Positions 1-4,373 of a stretch of 6,828 nucleotides of DNA are shown piece by piece. The notes under the pieces were generated by a model. That model made no database searches. It worked only from the letters and a program-made list of their open reading frames with translations, and was not told the DNA's origin. Every line of letters starts with the position of its first letter. Positions within the stretch are counted from its first letter, which is position 1. The stretch is from Treponema sp. (GTDB lineage: Bacteria; Spirochaetota; Spirochaetia; Treponematales; Treponemataceae). A program made the position numbers and the translations under genes. The DNA is taken from positions 1-6,828 of the forward strand of contig JAFZWX010000201.1 of NCBI GenBank assembly GCA_017617145.1, written 5' to 3'.

Positions 1-195
1 AAGATTGATAGTATCATCTTCCTTGAACATATCGGCAAAATCACCATCCTCAATGTTATCGGTTTCTTCAAAATCAGGAAGATCAAGTGTATCTGCAAAA
101 TTCAAATCGTCTTCTGCATTACCTTCCTCTTTTGTGTTTTTTACCCAAACTCCATAACTATCAAGTTCGTTTGTGTTCTCTGTAGAATCGCTCAT
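1..195 (-). CDS. Acidic conserved-type hypothetical protein, 5' part only (runs off the left edge)
   Basis: Reading leftward from the ATG at 193-195, 65 codons are open without a stop to the window edge, so only the N-terminus is present. The start is supported by a good Shine-Dalgarno sequence (GAGAGGA) five bases upstream. The protein begins MSDSTENTNELDSYGVWVKN and then becomes very acidic, with many Asp/Glu and repeated short D-F/D-L-P-D segments. There is no signal peptide or membrane segment in the visible part, so it is probably cytoplasmic at its N-terminus. The LDSYGVWVK segment stands out from the low-complexity acidic stretch and looks like a conserved motif. I have a vague memory of similar N-termini in treponemal hypothetical proteins but cannot verify it. 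No function is assigned. It is divergent from the ftsB-like gene. The acidic, probably disordered region could be an interaction tail in front of a domain lying outside the window. Confidence 0.8.
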   Translation of the reverse strand, partial: MSDSTENTNELDSYGVWVKNTKEEGNAEDDLNFADTLDLPDFEETDNIEDGDFADMFKEDDTINL

Positions 196-200
196 TTATT

Positions 201-207
201 TCCTCTC
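201..207 (-). promoter_or_regulatory. Ribosome binding site of the leftward acidic protein gene
   Basis: On the minus strand this reads GAGAGGA, five bases before the ATG at 193-195. It is one of the two clearest Shine-Dalgarno sites in the window and fixes the start of this partial gene. Confidence 0.8.
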
Positions 208-241
208 AATAATAAAGTTAACTATCTATATTATCGGTAAT

Positions 242-247
242 ATTATA
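242..247 (-). promoter_or_regulatory. Candidate -10 box for the leftward acidic protein gene
   Basis: The minus strand reads TATAAT, directly preceded by TTG. This predicts a start of transcription near 235 and a leader of about 40 bases. No good -35 hexamer lies at 16-18 bp. A second TATAAT on the same strand at 283-288 is an alternative, also without a clear -35. In DNA this AT-rich, -10 matches alone are weak evidence. Confidence 0.4.
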
Positions 248-302
248 CAATAAGAATAGATTTTTTCCCACAATTATTTTTTATTATATCACACATTTTT
301 AA

Positions 303-332
303 TTCAGAAAACTAAAAAAATCGTCCGATAAT
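303..332 (+). promoter_or_regulatory. Weak candidate promoter, ftsB-like gene
   Basis: TTCAGA (303-308) and GATAAT (327-332) are separated by 18 bp, matching four of six and five of six consensus bases. The predicted transcription start is near 339, only a few bases before the ATG at 342. This fits the absence of a Shine-Dalgarno sequence. The GATAAT lies inside the repeated CCGATAATA motif. This is inference from sequence only. Confidence 0.3.
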
Positions 333-341
333 AAATATATT

Positions 342-839
342 ATGAAACGTGCTAAGTATTTAACAGTAGTATTCGTTGGTACATTAGTTTATGTATTTAT
401 GTCTCTTTGCTTTGGTCAGAACAGCCTTAAATGTTATTCACAAATGGAAGAGCAGAAGAGAATTGTAAGCAAACAAAAAGCCGAAATCCAGAATATAAAT
501 AATGAACTTAATCTTGAGCTTAGTGCTCTAAAAAATGATAAAGCTGTTATTGCGGCTTATGCACGTAAAATGGATTATGTTTCTGATGGAGAACAGCTTG
601 TAAAAATAACTGGTCTTAAACCATATCAAAATGCACTTTATGATACAGGTACAGTTGTACGACATACAGACCCTGAATTTGTTCCAGAAAAATTATGCAA
701 AATGTGCGGATTATGTGCTGCAATGCTTGTGCTTCTTATTTTGCTTATATTTGATTTTAAAAAAGGTGAACTTTCGTTAAAAAGAAATAAAAAAGAATTT
801 GTAGCAGGTATTCCTGTTTATAATGTTCCGCAGATTTAA
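342..839 (+). CDS. FtsB/DivIC-like septum formation initiator family membrane protein
   Basis: A 165-residue protein with the plan of the small bitopic divisome proteins FtsB/DivIC. It has a short basic N-terminus (MKRAK), a membrane segment at about 6-24, then GQNSLKCY and a heptad-like coiled coil at about 33-67. The closing segment AARKMDYVSDGEQLVKI (about 71-89, 'AYARKMDYVSDGEQLVKI') matches the family pattern of an AR..L.YV..GE...KI end. In that family the coiled coil links FtsL and FtsQ at the division site, acting on the outer face of the inner membrane. Unusually, a second hydrophobic segment follows at about 121-137, preceded by Cys119, Cys122 and Cys125 (CxxCxxC), with a basic tail of some 28 residues. 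FtsB normally has one membrane segment. No Shine-Dalgarno sequence precedes the ATG. The gene converges on the secreted-protein gene, the stop codons sharing the four bases TTAA. Assignment to the superfamily is fairly secure; the specific name ftsB or divIC is not, so no symbol is given. Confidence 0.75.
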   Translation: MKRAKYLTVVFVGTLVYVFMSLCFGQNSLKCYSQMEEQKRIVSKQKAEIQNINNELNLELSALKNDKAVIAAYARKMDYVSDGEQLVKITGLKPYQNALYDTGTVVRHTDPEFVPEKLCKMCGLCAAMLVLLILLIFDFKKGELSLKRNKKEFVAGIPVYNVPQI

Positions 840-1741
840 GATTTTCTTTTCCAGACTACATTCATAGTGCCATTTATTGCAACACCATCATTCAAAATCA
901 GAGTTGATTTTATTCCCGAAAGGGTATCGTCATCATCAAGTGTTAAAATCCATTTTACAGGATCTGCATTTACAGCTTCTTTTAAAGCAACTTCGCGTGG
1001 AAGCTCAGGGAAAAACGAAGCATTTGCTTTTCCGTTTTGAGTTATTATTATGTTTTGCGAAGAACCGTCTGACTTTATTTCTACAGTAATATTCATTGAA
1101 GAACCGTTTTTAAAGATTACAAAGCCTCTGCCGCCACGCATAATGACAATTTTATCAATTGTATCTTCTCCGCCCCAGGTTCCCGAAAGAAATTCTGTAG
1201 ATTGAAGCTTTGTTGTGTTTTTTGATGAGCTTGAATTTGAAGAATCGGTAGAAGCAATTGTTCCGCCACCAGAAAGCAATGTTGAAATTGTTTCCTGTAA
1301 AGAAGTTTTTGGTTCCATTAAGATTTTATAAAAGGAATCATATTCTTTTGCTTCAGATAAAGTTGCTTTCCTTGAGCTGTCATAAATGTTTATTGTAGAA
1401 ATCCATTTTGAAGAATTTTCTTTTTTAGTAATTACTGCATAAAAAGAAATTTTTCCATCTTCAAATTCCGAAGTTTGAGGAGTATCAGCCATTCTTATGC
1501 CGATGCGTTTATCATTTATAGTATAACCATTTATTTCACAAAGCTGTGTATAATAAAGGTCGCTTGTCATTTTTGACATGTTATCGTCAATGCCTGCGGC
1601 TACAATTCCAAAATAATCAATTGAATATTTACCTTGTGAAAAAGCAGGGAAAAAAACAAAAAAGAAAAGAACTGCAAGTGTCACGATTTTTTTTATTGAG
1701 AAAATCGAATTGTAAATGCCCGAAATTCTTTTTACGTTCAT
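836..1741 (-). CDS. Secreted protein of unknown function with Ser-rich linker and C-terminal beta-rich domain
   Basis: A 301-residue protein starting at the ATG at 1739-1741, chosen because GGAG lies four bases upstream. The in-frame GTG at 1760-1762 would add seven residues and overlap smpB, but has no ribosome binding site. Residues 1-35 form a long signal peptide: a basic n-region with KK at 17-18, a very hydrophobic Phe-rich core at 19-32, and a probable signal peptidase I cut after AFS (35). There is no lipobox cysteine, so it is likely periplasmic or outer-membrane associated rather than a lipoprotein. A first domain (about 36-160) is followed by a low-complexity Ser/Thr/Asn linker (about 164-180). 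A second domain starts LSGTWGG and has alternating hydrophobic strands, ending VVWKRKS. The G-x-W start and strand pattern recall lipocalin-like barrels, but that is a guess. I do not recognise the family. It lies 13 bp downstream of smpB and is probably its operon partner. It converges on the ftsB-like gene. Confidence 0.87.
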   Translation of the reverse strand: MNVKRISGIYNSIFSIKKIVTLAVLFFFVFFPAFSQGKYSIDYFGIVAAGIDDNMSKMTSDLYYTQLCEINGYTINDKRIGIRMADTPQTSEFEDGKISFYAVITKKENSSKWISTINIYDSSRKATLSEAKEYDSFYKILMEPKTSLQETISTLLSGGGTIASTDSSNSSSSKNTTKLQSTEFLSGTWGGEDTIDKIVIMRGGRGFVIFKNGSSMNITVEIKSDGSSQNIIITQNGKANASFFPELPREVALKEAVNADPVKWILTLDDDDTLSGIKSTLILNDGVAINGTMNVVWKRKS

Positions 1742-1754
1742 TTTACTCCAAAAA

Positions 1755-2219
1755 TTATCCACGCAGTTTGGAAGAAATCTCCCTTTGAATTTCTCGGTTA
1801 ATATCGCGGTTTTTTATAGTTTCGCGCTTATCGTATTGTTTTTTACCTTTACAAATACCAAGCGTTACTTTTACGCGACCATCCTTTAAATAAACATCTA
1901 AAGGTATTAAAGTGTAACCTTTTTCTTCAACTTTTCTCGTAATTTTTTTTATTTCTTCTTTATGAAGCAGCAGTTTTTTAGGTCTGTCTGGATTATGATT
2001 AAAAATTGATGAAAAAGAGTATTCCGAAATATGAAAATTTTTAAGAAATATTTCGCCGTTTATAACTTCCGCAAAGCCGTCGGGATACGAAATAGCACCA
2101 TTTTTTACAGATTTAACTTCGGTACCTTCAAGTTGAATTCCGCATTCATAAGAGTCTTCAATAAAATAGTCAAATCGTGCTTTTCTGTTTTCAGAAATAA
2201 CTTTTCTTCCTTCCGGCAT
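1755..2219 (-). CDS. smpB: SsrA-binding protein SmpB
   Basis: A full-length SmpB (154 residues, within the usual 145-165). SmpB binds tmRNA (SsrA) and delivers it to stalled ribosomes for trans-translation, acting in the cytoplasm. Diagnostic segments in order: ENRKARFDYFIE (10-21), GIQLEGTEVKSVKNG (27-41), the NGEIFLKNFHISEY block (54-67), FNHNPDRPKKLLLHKEEI (73-90), GYTLIPLDVYLKDGRVKV (101-118), and GKKQYDKRETIKNRDINRE (125-143). The lysine/arginine-rich C-terminal tail enters the decoding centre in characterised homologues. Residue 16 is Phe where most homologues I know have His (ARHDYFI), probably a tolerated aromatic change. The start is the ATG at 2217-2219, giving the expected N-terminus. 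Upstream there is only a weak GAAG instead of a strong Shine-Dalgarno sequence, and a TATAAT box ends nine bases before the ATG. It is followed 13 bp later by the secreted-protein gene. The tmRNA gene itself is not in this window. Confidence 0.98.
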   Translation of the reverse strand: MPEGRKVISENRKARFDYFIEDSYECGIQLEGTEVKSVKNGAISYPDGFAEVINGEIFLKNFHISEYSFSSIFNHNPDRPKKLLLHKEEIKKITRKVEEKGYTLIPLDVYLKDGRVKVTLGICKGKKQYDKRETIKNRDINREIQREISSKLRG

Positions 2220-2227
2220 AACACTTC

Positions 2228-2256
2228 ATTATAAAACATCATTTTTATTAGGGCAA
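2228..2256 (-). promoter_or_regulatory. Candidate smpB promoter placed almost on the start codon
   Basis: On the minus strand TTGCCC (2251-2256; four of six) and TATAAT (2228-2233; six of six) are separated by exactly 17 bp. Standard spacing puts transcription start at about 2221-2219, at the ATG itself. The transcript would be leaderless or have a leader of only one to three bases. This is the best-looking sigma-70-type promoter in the window. Confidence 0.6.
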
Positions 2257-2310
2257 GATATTTGGACAATAGTAAAATATTGTAATAATACTACAATAAT
2301 AAAAAAAGTT

Positions 2311-2346
2311 GAGTTTGTGACTGTAGCGGAGTTTGTGACCGTAGTA
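2311..2346 (+). repeat. 18-bp tandem direct repeat, two copies
   Basis: GAGTTTGTGACTGTAGCG (2311-2328) is followed immediately by GAGTTTGTGACCGTAGTA (2329-2346). The copies share 15 of 18 positions, including the first 11. The second copy doubles as the left outer arm of the large palindrome described next, and the first copy could pair with the same right arm almost as well. This gives the structure two alternative registers. Confidence 0.85.
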
Positions 2347-2430
2347 GAAAATTATTTAGGACATCTTCCTTTGGATGTCCTAAGTAATTTTCTACGAAAG
2401 GGAACATACTTCGCTGCGGTCACAAACTCC
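2328..2430. repeat. Large two-stage palindrome in the smpB-lepB divergent gap
   Basis: Inner stem: 2344-2365 pairs with 2374-2395 over 22 positions with a single G-T, closing on an eight-base loop (TTCCTTTG). Outer stem: 2328-2343 pairs with 2415-2430 over 16 positions with one G-T, its first 14 bases perfect. The left arms are contiguous, while the right side carries an unpaired 19-base insertion (2396-2414). An A-run lies to the left (2301-2307) and a T-run to the right (2443-2448). Because smpB and lepB both start from this gap and diverge, no neighbouring gene ends here. An ordinary transcription terminator is therefore an awkward explanation. No open frame of interest lies inside. A dispersed palindromic element or a structured leader are the alternatives. 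Confidence 0.88.
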
Positions 2431-2454
2431 TGTATGTAATAATTTTTTCACTTG

Positions 2455-2476
2455 TATCATAATAAATCTTATGATA
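2455..2476. promoter_or_regulatory. 8-bp dyad upstream of lepB, possible operator
   Basis: TATCATAA (2455-2462) and TTATGATA (2469-2476) are perfect inverted repeats around a six-base spacer. They end 23 bp before the lepB ATG, within the likely promoter zone (a TTGTAT lies at 2452-2457 and TATATATAAG follows). The sequence is AT-rich, so chance is a real possibility. Confidence 0.35.
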
Positions 2477-2499
2477 TTTTATATATAAGTGGGTGTTTT

Positions 2500-3198
2500 A
2501 TGAATCGCCAGTTATTTGAATATTCATACGAATTAAAAAAGCAAAACAAACGCAAAGTTATTTCTCTTATTGTATATTTAATTCTTATTTATTTTATTCT
2601 TAATTGCATTTTCATGTTCTTGATTTTTCCTGTAAAGCAATCTTCAAATTCTATGACTCCAGATTTTCCGGAAGGCTCTATATCATTTATTACAAAATTG
2701 TATTCAGTCCCAAAACGTGGAGATATTGTTGTTTTAAAAAGTAACAATAATAAAGAAAGAAGATTTTATGAAATAATCTGGCATAATATAAGTTCATTTT
2801 TTACTGCACAACAATATGATTCTTACGTAGATAATAATTCACCTGGAACAAATTATCAGTTAAGAAGAGTTGTCGGTTTACCAGGCGATGAAATATATAT
2901 GCAGGATTATGTTTTGTATATTAAGCCTGCCGACGAAAAGCATTTTCTTACAGAATTTGAATTAGCCGAAAAACCATATAATCTTACTTTCCTGACACCT
3001 CCGGCACAGTGGAATGGTTCTGTAGGTGTAAAAGGTTCTTTCGATCCAATAGTTCTTGGACAAAATGAATATTATGTTCTTGGCGATAACCGCATTTCTG
3101 TTTCTGATTCAAGACTTTGGGGAACAATTTCAAAGCAGGAAATGACAGGCAGAGTAATACTACGGTATTTTCCAATAAAATCTATTAAGCTTTATTGA
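2500..3198 (+). CDS. lepB: Signal peptidase I (S26 family) with altered catalytic-site residues
   Basis: A 232-residue type I signal peptidase, an inner-membrane serine protease that removes signal peptides from exported proteins. The ATG at 2500-2502 is chosen, with a modest GGGTG four bases upstream. A TTG further up (2452) would add 16 residues without family support. One membrane segment spans about 20-43. Box B contains the nucleophile Ser51 in SNSMTPDF. Box C is VPKRGDIVVLK (70-80), box D is LRRVVGLPGDEI (121-132), and box E is LGDNRISVSDSRLWG (194-208). In characterised enzymes box D begins K-R-x-x-GLPGD, the Lys being the general base (Lys145 in E. coli). Here that position is Arg122 (codon AGA). 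In box E the residue matching E. coli Ser278, which contacts that lysine, is Val201. An insertion of about 35 residues separates boxes C and D. The fold and family are clear; whether it is a standard Ser/Lys enzyme is not. It is divergent from smpB and overlaps hemW by one base. Confidence 0.93.
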   Translation: MNRQLFEYSYELKKQNKRKVISLIVYLILIYFILNCIFMFLIFPVKQSSNSMTPDFPEGSISFITKLYSVPKRGDIVVLKSNNNKERRFYEIIWHNISSFFTAQQYDSYVDNNSPGTNYQLRRVVGLPGDEIYMQDYVLYIKPADEKHFLTEFELAEKPYNLTFLTPPAQWNGSVGVKGSFDPIVLGQNEYYVLGDNRISVSDSRLWGTISKQEMTGRVILRYFPIKSIKLY

Positions 3199-4373
3199 TG
3201 TCAAATTCAGAAAATATTTCACTTTATATACATATTCCTTTTTGTATTTCAAAATGTACTTACTGTGATTTTTTTAGTGTTCCTGTACAATTCGCCAAAA
3301 CTACTGTTCCTCAAGAATATGTAGATGCTTTATGCAATGAGATTTCCTTCAGATTAAATCAATATGATGTCTATAAAATCAATACAGTTTATATTGGAGG
3401 GGGAACGCCAAGTCTTATTTCAGAAAAACAAATCGAACAGATTTCTGATGTCATTAGAGAAAAAGGTTTGACAATCGATTACGAATTTACTTTTGAAGTG
3501 AATCCCGATGATGTCACGCAAGCTTTATTATTGAATTTGGACAAAGCTGGTGTTAACAGAATTTCGTGTGGTATTCAGTCATTTTCTGAAGATGTATTAA
3601 AATGTGTACACCGCAGGGCAAATTTACAGCAAAATTATGATTGTTTTAAGCTTTTTAAGTCATTCTGGCATAAAAAACTGTCTGTTGATGTAATTTGCGG
3701 TCTTCCTTACGAAACAGAAAATACTCTTATTTCCGGACTTGATTTTTTAGTAAAACAAAACATTCCTCATATATCTTTTTATTCATTATGTGTAGAAGAA
3801 GAAACACCGTTAGGGCAAGAAATAATAACAGGTAAACAGAAATACAACGAAGATTATTCAGATGAATTATGGATTAAAGGAAGGGATTTTCTTTTATCAA
3901 AAGGTTATATCCAATATGAAGTTTCAAACTTTTGTCTTCCTGGTTTTGAATGTATTCATAATATGGCTTACTGGACTCATAAATCTTACATTGGTTGTGG
4001 TTCAGGAGCAGCTGGAACAATATATAAAACAAAAGATAAACAGGATTTTCGTTATACAAATACAAAAAATATTGAAGAATATATAAAATTCTGGTCAAAT
4101 TCTTACAAAAATCATATTAGTATTCCGCAAACAGAAGAAATAATTTCTAGTAAAACTTCAAAATATGAATATTTTATGATGGAATTAAGAACTTTACGAG
4201 GTGTTTCGCCTGCAGAATATGAAGAATTATTTGATGAAAAAATGCCGCAGACGATTTTGGAATATCTTAATGAAAAATGCAGAAAATCAGCTTCCGGGTT
4301 TTATTATTTAGATAAAGAACAGATTTTATTTTTGAATTCCTTTTTGCTTAAAATCTTAGAAATGATAAACTAA
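3198..4373 (+). CDS. hemW: HemW-type radical SAM protein (HemN-like family)
   Basis: A 391-residue radical SAM protein. The [4Fe-4S] site is C16-x3-C20-x2-C23 followed by DF (HIPFCISKCTYCDFF). SAM-binding segments are IGGGTPS (66-72), FEVNPDD and NRISCGIQSFS. DVICGLPYET closes the barrel core. HNMAYW (254-259) is the HNxxYW signature of HemW, followed by SYIGCGSGAAG, then a C-terminal helical region. These features separate HemW, a haem-binding protein implicated as a haem chaperone in other bacteria, from true HemN coproporphyrinogen III dehydrogenase, although databases often label such genes 'oxygen-independent coproporphyrinogen III oxidase'. Length is typical. The start is the ATG at 3198-3200, whose A is the last base of the lepB stop codon (TGATG). 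An in-frame TTG just before it is less likely. There is no Shine-Dalgarno sequence, so translation probably depends on ribosomes finishing lepB. The 3' end overlaps the convergent kinase gene by four bases (CTAA). Confidence 0.95.
   Translation: MSNSENISLYIHIPFCISKCTYCDFFSVPVQFAKTTVPQEYVDALCNEISFRLNQYDVYKINTVYIGGGTPSLISEKQIEQISDVIREKGLTIDYEFTFEVNPDDVTQALLLNLDKAGVNRISCGIQSFSEDVLKCVHRRANLQQNYDCFKLFKSFWHKKLSVDVICGLPYETENTLISGLDFLVKQNIPHISFYSLCVEEETPLGQEIITGKQKYNEDYSDELWIKGRDFLLSKGYIQYEVSNFCLPGFECIHNMAYWTHKSYIGCGSGAAGTIYKTKDKQDFRYTNTKNIEEYIKFWSNSYKNHISIPQTEEIISSKTSKYEYFMMELRTLRGVSPAEYEELFDEKMPQTILEYLNEKCRKSASGFYYLDKEQILFLNSFLLKILEMIN

Larger units (their letters stand above)
229..333. repeat. 9-bp inverted repeat spanning the divergent promoter region
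   Basis: TATTATCGG at 229-237 is the exact reverse complement of CCGATAATA at 325-333, with 87 bp between. Each copy faces one of the two divergent genes. The left copy sits about where transcription of the leftward gene should begin. The right copy lies 8 bp before the ATG of the ftsB-like gene. The CG-containing core is uncommon in this AT-rich gap. It could be a shared operator or a shared promoter element (GATAAT is five of six to a -10 box). The rest of the 196-341 gap holds only AT-rich promoter-like sequence. Confidence 0.5.

Noticed and set aside
324..331. A full sigma-28 promoter in front of the ftsB-like gene
   Set aside because: TCCGATAA matches the -10 at seven of eight positions, but no TAAA-type -35 box lies about 15 bp upstream. 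Reported only as a motif finding.
1742..1762. GTG start for the secreted protein
   Set aside because: No Shine-Dalgarno sequence precedes it and it lies inside smpB; the ATG at 1739-1741 has GGAG just upstream.
2311..2346. CRISPR array
   Set aside because: There are only two adjacent 18-bp copies with no spacers, and no cas genes are nearby.
2328..2430. Intrinsic terminator between smpB and lepB
   Set aside because: Both genes start from this gap and point away, so no transcript of theirs ends here. The stem is also far longer than usual and the T-run is 13 bases or more away from it.
2452..2499. A 16-residue N-terminal extension of signal peptidase I from TTG
   Set aside because: TTG is a rare start and no ribosome binding site precedes it. 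The extension overlaps the dyad and likely promoter, and the ATG at 2500 gives a normal family N-terminus.
3198..4373. Annotation as coproporphyrinogen III oxidase HemN
   Set aside because: The HNxxYW motif, the CxxxCxxCDF pattern and the length of about 390 residues fit HemW. True HemN is longer and has a different N-terminus around its cysteine cluster.
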